Assembly: GCA_016205965.1 (NCBI GenBank)
Contig: JACQSM010000090.1
Location: forward strand, 1 to 43,276
Source: Candidatus Uhrbacteria bacterium
Lineage (GTDB): Bacteria; Patescibacteriota; Patescibacteriia; SG8-24
DNA length: 43,276 nt
Direction: 5' to 3'
A model generated the notes under the pieces. The model was given only the letters and a program-made list of their open reading frames with translations, did no database searches and was not told where the DNA came from. A program made the position numbers and the translations under genes. Shown piece by piece: positions 25,923-34,075 of the stretch (position 1 is its first letter; the number at the start of each line of letters is the position of its first letter).

Positions 25923-27575
25923 ATGCCCAGAGCGCTGCTGTCGGTTTCCTGCAAGGACGGAATCGTCGAATTCGCCCGCGAGCTGATCAAGCTCGGGTTC
26001 TCCATCATCTCGTCCGGCGGCACGGCCGCCGTGTTGCGCGCTGCCGGCGTGCCGGTGACCGACCTCTCCGACGTCATCGGGCCGCCGCTTTTCGGTCACC
26101 GCTGGGCGACCCTCGCCAGCGAGGTCTATCAGCCGATCTTGTCGCGCAATCTTCCGGAGGACGACGCGCTGCTGGCCCGGCTCGGCCTCGAGTGCACCGA
26201 CCTGGTGTGCGTCGACCTCTATCCGTTCGAGGACAAGGCTGCGGATCCAAAGTTGACTGAAGAGGAGAAGCGGGAGTTCATCGACGTCGGCGGACCCACC
26301 TTGTTGCGCGCTGCAGCTAAGGGGCCGCGCATCGTCATCTCGTCGCCCGAACAGCGCGGTGAAGTCCTCGTCTGGCTGGCCGCCGGCAAACCCGACGAAG
26401 CCAAGTTCACGCGCAAGCTGGCCAGCCGCGCCAGGTACGAAGCGCTCAAGCACGACCTGGCGGTGCTCAAGTATTTCGGCGACGGCGAGTACGACGGCAC
26501 TGTCGGCCGCAAGGTGCTCGACTTCAAGTACGGCGAGAACCCGTCGCAAAAGGGCGCGCTATACGAGGATGAAAGCGCCACGCGCACAGATACGCATGCG
26601 AGCGGATTGCTACGCGCCGTCAAAGACGCCCGGCATCGGCTCGGCTACGTCGGCGCCACCGACGTCGGGCGGCTGCTGACGACCATGACGCATATCGGCG
26701 CCGTCTGCCGGGTCAATGCCGTGCCGGCGCCGTGCATCGTCGTGGTCGTCAAACATGGCAATCCCTGCGGCGCGGTAATTCGGGACAATGCCAAGGCTGC
26801 CTTGGATGCAGTCGTCTCGTGCAACGAGCAGGCGGTTTTCGGCGGCAGCCTCATGACCAACTTCGCCATCGGCGCCGCCGAAGCCGAGACGCTGCGCAAG
26901 CGCCGCGTCCGCGACCGTCACAGCGGCGCGGAATCGCTGCTGATGATCGACGTCGTCATCGCGCCGTCGTTCAGCGAGGAAGCCTTGGCAGTTCTCAAGC
27001 CGAAAACGCCGGGGAGCACCAAGTGGAACGCGGTGCCGTTCACGGCCCTCGCCGGCCCGCTCGACGATCCCACGGCCGACGCGCTCGACTACGTGCGCCG
27101 CCTCGATTACATCCGCGGCGGCTTCCTGGCCCAGACGAACTATACAAACGTGCTGACGTTCGTCGATCCGACGCTGGAGTTCGTCGGCGGCGGCCTGCCG
27201 CCGTTCGAGGTGCGGCGTGACTTGGCGCTGGCCTGGGCGGTGTGCGCTACCAGCAACAGCAACACCACGACCATCGCCCGCGACGGCATGCTGCTCGGCA
27301 ACGGCTGCGGCCGCATGGACCGGGTCGGCTCCTGCCACCTGGCCATCACGGACGCCGGCGACGCCGGCCATCGGCTGGAGGAGTCGGTGGCCGTGACCGA
27401 CGGATTTTTCCCGAAGGACGACGGCCCGTCGGCGCTGTTCCAGGCCGGCGTCACGACCATCTTGGCGCCGTCTGGATCCAAGGAAGACAACGCCATCCGC
27501 AGCTTCTGCCGCAACCAAGGCATCCGGCTGATCCTCGCCCCCAACGGGCGCTGTTTCGCCCAGCACCACGCCTAG
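25923..27575 (+). CDS. purH: bifunctional AICAR formyltransferase / IMP cyclohydrolase
   Basis: SCKDGIVEFARELIKLGFSIISSGGTA; FKYGENPSQKGALY; VVVKHGNPCGAV. Confidence 0.95.
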   Translation: MPRALLSVSCKDGIVEFARELIKLGFSIISSGGTAAVLRAAGVPVTDLSDVIGPPLFGHRWATLASEVYQPILSRNLPEDDALLARLGLECTDLVCVDLYPFEDKAADPKLTEEEKREFIDVGGPTLLRAAAKGPRIVISSPEQRGEVLVWLAAGKPDEAKFTRKLASRARYEALKHDLAVLKYFGDGEYDGTVGRKVLDFKYGENPSQKGALYEDESATRTDTHASGLLRAVKDARHRLGYVGATDVGRLLTTMTHIGAVCRVNAVPAPCIVVVVKHGNPCGAVIRDNAKAALDAVVSCNEQAVFGGSLMTNFAIGAAEAETLRKRRVRDRHSGAESLLMIDVVIAPSFSEEALAVLKPKTPGSTKWNAVPFTALAGPLDDPTADALDYVRRLDYIRGGFLAQTNYTNVLTFVDPTLEFVGGGLPPFEVRRDLALAWAVCATSNSNTTTIARDGMLLGNGCGRMDRVGSCHLAITDAGDAGHRLEESVAVTDGFFPKDDGPSALFQAGVTTILAPSGSKEDNAIRSFCRNQGIRLILAPNGRCFAQHHA

Positions 27576-27640
27576 ACGCCTCTCAAAAGGCGTCTTTTTT
27601 GACAGCAATAAAAAATCGCCCTTTTCGAGAGCGATTGACT

Positions 27641-28891
27641 TCAGTTCGGCCGCGAATCCAGCCGCAGCCCGTTTTCGCCATGCAGGGCGTGATCGAGACC
27701 CTTGTCGATTTCCTCGTCGGGATCGACGCGCAGGCGGATCAGGATTTGGGTCGCGCGCATGACCAGCACGGTGCCGGCGACGGAGACCGACGCCGCCGCG
27801 GCGACGGCGATGCACTGGGCCAGGAGCAGGGCGATGCCGTGTTCGCCGTAGGCGAGGCCGTCGACGACGCCGGGATCGTTGTTGATCGCGGTGGTGGCGA
27901 AGATGCCGGTCAGCAAGGCGCCGAGAATGCCGGATACGCCGTGGATGCCGAAAACATCGAGCGCGTCGTCGAGGCCGAGCCAGCGGGTGAACAGTACGCC
28001 GTAGAACGCCGCCAGTCCCGCCGCCAGGCCGATGACGATGGCAGCCATCGGCGGGACATAGCCGGCCGCCGGGGTGATGGCGACCAGTCCGGCGATGACG
28101 CCGGACAAGGCTCCGACGGTCGTCACCTTGCCGTGGCGCAGGCGATCGACGGCCATCCAGGTGACGGCGGCGGCGCAAGCGGCCAGGTGGGTGTTGACCG
28201 AGGCCAGGGCGGCGAGACAGTTGGCGGCCAGGGCGCTGCCGGCGTTGAATCCGAACCATCCGTACCAGATCAGGCCGGCGCCGAAGAACGACAGGCGCAG
28301 ATCGTGCGGCCGGCTGCCATAGAGCGGCGTGCCGCCATGGCGACGTCCGACGACCCAGGCGGCGGCCAGGGCCGAGAATCCGGCGGTGACGTGGACGACG
28401 GTTCCGCCGGCGTAGTCGAGCGCGCCCATCTAGAGCAGCCAGCCGTCGGGGTTCCAGATCCAGTGGGCCAGGGGCGCGTACACGATCGTGCTCCACAGCG
28501 CGGTAAAGACGATGAAGGCCGAGAAGCGCATCCGTTCGGCGACGGCGCCGGCGATCAGCGCCGGGGTGATGACCGCGAACATCATCTGGAAGAACATGAA
28601 CGACAGCTGCGGGACGGCTTGGCCGGCGCGCGGCTCGACGCCGACGCCGTTCAGGAACGCGAATTCCCAGTTGCTGCCGATCAGCCCTTCGAAGCTCGAG
28701 CCGAAGACCAGGCTGTAGCCGATGACGGCCCACTGCAGGCTGACGACCACGATGGCGGAGAATACGTACATCATCGTCGCCAGGACGTTGCGCTGGCGGA
28801 CCAAGCCGCCGTAGAACAGGGCCAGGCCCCAGGTCATGAGCATGACTTTGGCCGCGGAATCGAGAACCCATCCATTGTCGCCGGGATCCAT
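27641..28891 (-). pseudogene. amt: ammonium transporter (Amt) with in-frame TAG at codon 154
   Basis: MDPGDNGWVLDSAAKVMLMTWGLALFYGGLVRQRN...[27 protein letters not shown]...FGIHGVSGILGALLTG; TAG at 28430-28432. Confidence 0.85.
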
Positions 28892-28926
28892 GAGTGCCTC
28901 CTTGGTTGGCAAAGGGCTTTGAGGCG

Positions 28927-28955
28927 ATAGTAGACAGGGGTGTTGCAAATGTAAA
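28927..28955 (-). promoter_or_regulatory. sigma70-like promoter of amt
   Basis: Minus TTTACA (28950-28955), 17 bp, TACTAT (28927-28932). Confidence 0.7.
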
Positions 28956-28971
28956 GGTTGCTGACTACACT
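28943..28971 (+). promoter_or_regulatory. sigma70-like promoter of purD
   Basis: TTGCAA (28943-28948), 17 bp, TACACT (28966-28971). Confidence 0.7.
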
Positions 28972-29002
28972 TTGCCGCGATGGTCTTTCCAAGGAGGAAG
29001 CG

Positions 29003-30343
29003 ATGACGAAGAAGATATTGGTGATTGGCGGCGGCGGACGAGAGCATGCCCTGCTTTGGAAATTGCGTCAGACAACCGGGGCGAAGCTCTATGCTGGACC
29101 TGGGAATCCGGGCATCGCCGGCATCGCCGAAAACGTCGCCGTCGATCCCGGCGATGTCGCCTGGTGGGCCAACTTCGGCGTCAGACACGGCATCGACTTG
29201 ACGATCGTCGGGCCGGACGCGCCGTTGTCGATCGGAATCGTCGATGCCTTTCATTCGCGCGGCTTGCGCATTTTCGGCCCGACGCGGGCCGCGGCCAAGC
29301 TGGAATGGTCCAAGGCGTTCGCCAAGGAGTTCATGGCGGCCGAAGGAATTCCGACGGCGGCGTTCCGGGTTTTCGACGAGTTCGAGGCGGCGCTCCGGTA
29401 CGTGCGCCGTCAGGGCGCGCCGATAGTGGTCAAGGCTAGCGGCCTGGCTTTGGGCAAAGGCGTCTTCGTCTGCGCCACCCAGGCCGAGGCCGAAGCCGCG
29501 TTGCGCGCGATCCTCGTCGAGGGCCGCTTCGGCGAATCCGGCCGCGAGGTCGTGGTCGAGGAGTTTCTGGACGGCCCCGAGCTTTCGGTGCACGCGCTCT
29601 GCGACGGCGCCACCTTCCGGCTCCTGCCGTTCTGCCGCGACTACAAGCGCCGCAACGACGGCAACCAAGGCCCGATGACCGGCGGCATGGGCAGCGTCGC
29701 CTTGCCGGCGGCGCGCGTACTCGGTGATATCCGGTGGCAGGTCGTGCGCATCCTCGATCAGACGCTGGCCGGCATGGCCAAGCGCGGCACGCCCTTCGTC
29801 GGCTGCCTGTACCCCGGCATCAAGCTGACGTCCAAGGGCGTCAGGGTGCTCGAGTACAACGCCCGTTTCGGCGATCCCGAAACGCAGTCGCTGGTCCGGG
29901 TGATCGGCGGCGAATTTCCCGAGCTGCTGGAGCGTTGCGTCGAGGGTACGCTGGCCGAGGCGCCGCCCTATCCGACTACCGGCTTCGGCGCCTGCGTCGT
30001 GATCGCGGCCCGCGCCTACCCGGAGTCGAGGACGGCCGCCAAACGGATCTTCGGCCTCGATGCCGCCGTCGATAACGGCGCCCAGGTCTTTCATGCCGGC
30101 ACGAGGATCGTCGATGGCACGCTCTGCGCCCAAGGCGGCCGCATCCTGGGTGCGACGGGTGCGGCTCCGAAGTTGGAAACGGCCCTCGATCAGGCCTACC
30201 ATGCCGCTGCTCGCATCCATTTCGACGGTCATTATTACCGCCGCGATATCGGCGCCGACCTGCGCGTCGGCACCTTATGTCGGGCCCTTCGCCCGTCTTT
30301 TTTTGCAAGAAAAAAGGACGCGAAGGCGTCCGGTTATTTGTGA
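29003..30343 (+). CDS. purD: phosphoribosylamine--glycine ligase
   Basis: ILVIGGGGREHALLWKL, GPGNPGI, KASGLALGKGV, GGMGSVAL, FNARFGDPETQ-like YNARFGDPETQ. Confidence 0.95.
   Translation: MTKKILVIGGGGREHALLWKLRQTTGAKLYAGPGNPGIAGIAENVAVDPGDVAWWANFGVRHGIDLTIVGPDAPLSIGIVDAFHSRGLRIFGPTRAAAKLEWSKAFAKEFMAAEGIPTAAFRVFDEFEAALRYVRRQGAPIVVKASGLALGKGVFVCATQAEAEAALRAILVEGRFGESGREVVVEEFLDGPELSVHALCDGATFRLLPFCRDYKRRNDGNQGPMTGGMGSVALPAARVLGDIRWQVVRILDQTLAGMAKRGTPFVGCLYPGIKLTSKGVRVLEYNARFGDPETQSLVRVIGGEFPELLERCVEGTLAEAPPYPTTGFGACVVIAARAYPESRTAAKRIFGLDAAVDNGAQVFHAGTRIVDGTLCAQGGRILGATGAAPKLETALDQAYHAAARIHFDGHYYRRDIGADLRVGTLCRALRPSFFARKKDAKASGYL
30310..30331 (-). terminator. guaB terminator
   Basis: Minus GGACGC-CTTC-GCGTCC then TTTTTTC. 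Confidence 0.8.
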
Positions 30344-31890
30344 TTCTCTTCCAGGACGATGACGTCGTGGACGTCGCCTTCCTTCTGGGCCTCGTCGGAG
30401 CGGAGTTCGAATCGGAGTTGGCCGTTGTTCATGGCCTGATGCAAAGCCGGCAACGACTCCAAACCCGCGTAGTCGAGGATGCTCTTGCGCAGCGATGCGG
30501 CCGTCCCTTTGAGCAGGCCGTCGACCGAACCGATCGCCGGCACCTTGCCTTCGACGCCCTGGGGCACCATGACCTCGGGATGCCGCGCGTCGCCGTAGCG
30601 GGCGCCGCCGCCGTCGCGTTGAGCCGAAGGCGACCCCATGCCGCGGTAGATTTTCCACCGGCCTTTGGCGTCGATGATGACATCGCCCGGCGACTCGTCG
30701 GTGCGGGCGACGTAGTTGCCAACCATGACGGTATCGGCGCCGACCGCCAGGGCCTTGAAGATACAGCCCGGCGAGCGGATGCCGCCGTCGGCGATCACCG
30801 GCAACGGATTTTTGAGGCTCTTGGCATAGCGGGCGACGTGATACACGGCCGCCAGTTGGGCTCGACCGATGCCGGTCTGTCCTTGCGTGCTGCAGATCGA
30901 CCCCGGGCCCATGCCGACGCGCAGCGCGTCGGCGCCGGCCTCGACCAGCTGCTCGGCCTGGCGGGGAGTGACGACGTTGCCGGCGATCACCGGCAGTTCC
31001 GGCTTCATCGCTTTGACCGCCTTGATCTGGTCGACCTCGTAACCGGTCGAGCCCTGGGCCGCGTCGATGATGATGACGTCGACGCCGGCCTCGATCAGCA
31101 ATTTGGCCCGTTCCAGGTCGCGCTCGTGGGTCGAGATGGCGGCGCCGACCCGGAGCTGGTTGTTGTCGTCGACCAGCTGCAGCGGATAGGTGCCGCTCTT
31201 GACGGTGTCGTGGCGCGTCACCAGGGCATAGACGCTGCCGTCCTCGTTGAGGATCGGGATCTTGGTCAGGTCCGGATCATGGCTGAAGATGGCGCGGGCC
31301 GCGGCCAGCGTCGGCACGTCCTTCTTCAGGAAGTAGCGGAGCTTGGCCGTCGGCTTCATGACTTCGCCCAGCGGTCGGTTGAGCTGCTCTTCGAGATCGA
31401 CGTGGGTCTTGGTGACCATGCCGAGCAGCTTGGATTCGGGCGTGCCGTCTTCGGTGATCAGGATGGTGGAGTAGCCGCGCCGGCTCTTGACCTTGGGAAC
31501 TTCGGAGATCGGATCGCCGGGCTTGCGGCAGCAGGGCTCGGTGATGAACCCCATCTGGTAGCGCTTGACCCGGCGCACCTCCGCCGCCGCGCGATCGGGA
31601 GGCAAGTTGAAGTGGATGAAACCGATGCCGCCCATGAGCGCCATGTGGATGGCCATCCGCGACTCGGTCACCGTGTCCATGGGCGAGCTCAAGATCGGCA
31701 GGTTGATCTTGAAGCCGCGGGCCAACTGCGATGCGAGGTCGAGTTGGCGCGGCTTGCCGACCGCGGCCGGCAGGATGTTGACGTTGTTGTAGGTCAGGCC
31801 GACCGGGGTGCAAAAGAGTTGTTCGGCGGTCAGTCCGTTGGCGAAATCGAGTTCTTTGAAGGTTTTGGTGATTTGCCACGTCGGTTGCAT
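30334..31890 (-). CDS. guaB: IMP dehydrogenase
   Basis: PILSSPMDTVTESRMAIHMALMGGIGFIH, two CBS-like segments, RVGMGPGSICSTQ, VIADGGIRSPGCIFKALAVGADTVMVG, YRGMGS. Confidence 0.94.
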   Translation of the reverse strand: MQPTWQITKTFKELDFANGLTAEQLFCTPVGLTYNNVNILPAAVGKPRQLDLASQLARGFKINLPILSSPMDTVTESRMAIHMALMGGIGFIHFNLPPDRAAAEVRRVKRYQMGFITEPCCRKPGDPISEVPKVKSRRGYSTILITEDGTPESKLLGMVTKTHVDLEEQLNRPLGEVMKPTAKLRYFLKKDVPTLAAARAIFSHDPDLTKIPILNEDGSVYALVTRHDTVKSGTYPLQLVDDNNQLRVGAAISTHERDLERAKLLIEAGVDVIIIDAAQGSTGYEVDQIKAVKAMKPELPVIAGNVVTPRQAEQLVEAGADALRVGMGPGSICSTQGQTGIGRAQLAAVYHVARYAKSLKNPLPVIADGGIRSPGCIFKALAVGADTVMVGNYVARTDESPGDVIIDAKGRWKIYRGMGSPSAQRDGGGARYGDARHPEVMVPQGVEGKVPAIGSVDGLLKGTAASLRKSILDYAGLESLPALHQAMNNGQLRFELRSDEAQKEGDVHDVIVLEENHK

Positions 31891-31923
31891 CGCGCGCCTC
31901 CTTGTGAATGAGCGATTGGGAGG

Positions 31924-31952
31924 AGTATAGGAGGCCGTCGGCGAAAAAACAA
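31924..31952 (-). promoter_or_regulatory. sigma70-like promoter of guaB
   Basis: Minus TTGTTT, 17 bp, TATACT (31924-31929). Confidence 0.65.
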
Positions 31953-32004
31953 GGGTCGCCGCCGGCAGGCCCGGCGGCACCGATGTCGAATAATCCGCGG
32001 TCGG

Positions 32005-33036
32005 CTACGCCGGCTGTCGCGCCACCCAGTCGCAGGTCTGCCGGGCCATGCAGCTGAAGATCGAGGCCTGCCGGATGTCCTTGGCGCCGAGCAGGTATTG
32101 GAGAACGCGTTCGTTGCCGATGCCGTAGCCGGCATGCGGCGACGTCCGGCCCGAGCGGACGATGTCGAGGTACCAGCCGAAGTCCGAGAGCGTTCCGCCG
32201 CGCTCGAGGTGCAGGCGGTACATGGTCGATCCCAGCAGACGTTCGGTCAGCTTGGCGCCGTCGTGTTCGCGCACCGCCGAGCCGACGCCTTCGCCGGCGA
32301 ACGGGAAGACGCAGTCGGCCGACAGCACCGTGCGCTCATCGCGTTCCGAGACTTTCATGTTGAAGAATTTGATTTCCTTGGGATAGCGCATGATGAACAC
32401 CGGCCGCGGAAACTCGTCGGCGTTGAGCAGTTCGACGATCTTGGCTTCGTGGACCGAGGTCAGGTCGGCGCCCCAGCGCAGGTCGTTGAAACCGTTGTCG
32501 ATCAGGAGCGCGAGCGCGTCTTCATAGGAGATGCGGTGGAACGGTTTTTGCAAGGACGCGGCCAGGCCGGCGGCGTCGCGGCCGGCATGTTCGAGGGTCG
32601 CGCCGTGTTCGTCGATGACCGCCTTGCTCATCGCCTTGATGGCGGCCTCGACGTGCTGCAGCAGCGCCTCGTACATCTTTTCCTCGTCGTAGGCCGCGCC
32701 CGGCGCCACCATCGACCAATCGAATTCTTCCTCGGTCAGCAGGAACTGCCGGAGGTGGCGTTCGTCCTCGATCTCTTCGTCGCGGCCGCTGACCATGGTG
32801 GTGAAGACGCCGGGATAATACTGGAGCGCCTGTTCGAGCGTCAGCTGTCCGGTCTGGCTGAAGAACAGCGGCACCGGCACCCGGCTCTTCACCTTGAAGA
32901 GGGTGTCGACGTTTTCGCAGGCGCCGGTGATGCCGACGATCTGCGGCACCGGCACGAAGGCCAGGCCGCTCCGGCGATAGTGCTGCTGGGCGGCATCGGC
33001 CAAGGTCGAGGCGATGGGAATGAGTTTGTCGAGCAT
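32005..33036 (-). CDS. AsnRS-like class II core protein lacking the OB-fold domain (candidate AS-AR-type asparagine synthetase)
   Basis: SQTGQLTLEQAL, motif-2-like GRDEEIEDERHLRQFLLTEEE, FIMRYPKEIKFFNMK, motif-3-like WYLDIVRSGRTSPHAGYGIGNERVLQYLLG; no N-terminal OB fold. Confidence 0.78.
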   Translation of the reverse strand: MLDKLIPIASTLADAAQQHYRRSGLAFVPVPQIVGITGACENVDTLFKVKSRVPVPLFFSQTGQLTLEQALQYYPGVFTTMVSGRDEEIEDERHLRQFLLTEEEFDWSMVAPGAAYDEEKMYEALLQHVEAAIKAMSKAVIDEHGATLEHAGRDAAGLAASLQKPFHRISYEDALALLIDNGFNDLRWGADLTSVHEAKIVELLNADEFPRPVFIMRYPKEIKFFNMKVSERDERTVLSADCVFPFAGEGVGSAVREHDGAKLTERLLGSTMYRLHLERGGTLSDFGWYLDIVRSGRTSPHAGYGIGNERVLQYLLGAKDIRQASIFSCMARQTCDWVARQPA

Positions 33037-33072
33037 AGGCTGAAAAAATGAGTGAATAAAAAACGACGCCCA

Positions 33073-33189
33073 TCAAGGGGGCGGTTTGTCGCGGATCGGT
33101 CCAAAAGGCGCCGGATAAAAAAATTGAGCCTTGCGGCTCATGTTGCGGAGCTGTGCAAGGCTGCGGTCGTTTCGGACAGGGGATGACAT
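33073..33189 (-). promoter_or_regulatory. candidate attenuator leader (38-codon short ORF plus terminator/antiterminator)
   Basis: Short ORF MSSPVRNDRSLAQLRNMSRKAQFFYPAPFGPIRDKPPP; hairpin GAGCCGCAAGGCTC + T7 (33117-33139); competing pair AGCCTTGC/GCAAGGCT (33155-33162 with 33127-33134). Confidence 0.45.
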
Positions 33190-33199
33190 CTAGGAACCA

Positions 33200-33228
33200 A
33201 GTATAGCCGGTCTCGGTCCGGTTCGCAA
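33200..33228 (-). promoter_or_regulatory. sigma70-like promoter of the AsnRS-like gene
   Basis: Minus TTGCGA (33223-33228), 17 bp, TATACT (33200-33205). Confidence 0.7.
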
Positions 33229-33259
33229 GGTCACTTATCCACCGCCGGCCGGCAACCGA

Positions 33260-33287
33260 TTGACTTTATCCCGCTTTCGGCTACACT
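33260..33287 (+). promoter_or_regulatory. sigma70-like promoter of pyrFED
   Basis: TTGACT, 16 bp, TACACT. Confidence 0.7.
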
Positions 33288-33325
33288 CCTTCGGAATCCC
33301 GTCGGATTCAAGGAGGAATCGCACC

Positions 33326-34075
33326 ATGACAACCGAAAATGCGGGAAGCAGGATCATCGTGGCCATCGACAAGCGCAACCTCGATGACGTGCTGCCCTTG
33401 GTGGCCGCCGTCGGCAGCGAAGTCGGCGGCTTCAAGGTGCGCGGCTCGCTGCTGCGTATGGAGACGACCGGGAAGGTCGTGGCGGCATTTCGCGATCTCG
33501 ACGCCGATGTTTTCGCCGACGTCAAACTCAACGACGTGCCCGACTCCATGGCCGAAGACGCCGGCGAGCTTTTCGACAGCGGCGTCAAAACGATCACCGT
33601 CATGGCCGCGTCCGGCATCGACGGGATGCGGGCCGCGGTCGACGCCAAGAAGGACGGCTGCCGCGTGTTGGCGGTCACCGTGCTGACGTCGCTCGACGAC
33701 AAGATGCTCGGACCGCACGTCTATGACGGCGCGGTCACGGCCAAGGTGTATCAATTCGCCTTGGATGCGCTGGTCGCGGGCGTCGACGGCATCGTCTGTT
33801 CGCCGCTGGAATGCGGCTTGCTGCGCAAGCGCCGCGAGCTGGCCAAGCTGGAGATCTGGACCCCGGGCATCCGTCCCGAGTGGGCCAAGCCCGGCGGCCA
33901 GGAGCGCTACACCACGCCGTCGCAGGCCTTCGAGGCCGGCGCCAGCCGTCTGATCATCGGCGGACCGATCACCAAGCCGCCCAAGGAGATCGGCGCACCC
34001 GCACAAGCGGTCGCCTCCATCAAGAACGAAATCACCAACGCCCTTTTGAAGAGGGAGATGGGGAGCAAGTCATGA
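33326..34075 (+). CDS. pyrF: orotidine-5'-phosphate decarboxylase
   Basis: IIVAIDKRNLDDVLPLV, FADVKLNDVPDSM, TPGIRPEWAKPGGQERYTTPSQAFEAGASRLIIGGPIT. Confidence 0.92.
   Translation: MTTENAGSRIIVAIDKRNLDDVLPLVAAVGSEVGGFKVRGSLLRMETTGKVVAAFRDLDADVFADVKLNDVPDSMAEDAGELFDSGVKTITVMAASGIDGMRAAVDAKKDGCRVLAVTVLTSLDDKMLGPHVYDGAVTAKVYQFALDALVAGVDGIVCSPLECGLLRKRRELAKLEIWTPGIRPEWAKPGGQERYTTPSQAFEAGASRLIIGGPITKPPKEIGAPAQAVASIKNEITNALLKREMGSKS

Noticed and set aside
28430-28432. TAG recoding as an amino acid
   Set aside because: TAG is used as a normal terminator after mraZ, rsmH and purH in the same window.
26610-28871. 753-aa minus-strand ORF antisense to purH/amt
   Set aside because: Arg/Pro/Gly/His-rich translation typical of high-GC shadow frames; purH and amt explain the DNA.
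28430-30232. 600-aa ORF fusing purD antisense to the Amt N-terminus
   Set aside because: Only the last 153 codons from ATG 28891 are Amt; the rest is antisense to purD.
30277-31911. 544-aa plus-strand ORF antisense to guaB
   Set aside because: Low-complexity GRD/VDD shadow frame; guaB motifs on the other strand are unambiguous.
32005-33036. E. coli-type AsnA
   Set aside because: Sequence motifs match AsnRS (YPKEIK, HAGYGIGNER), not AsnA.
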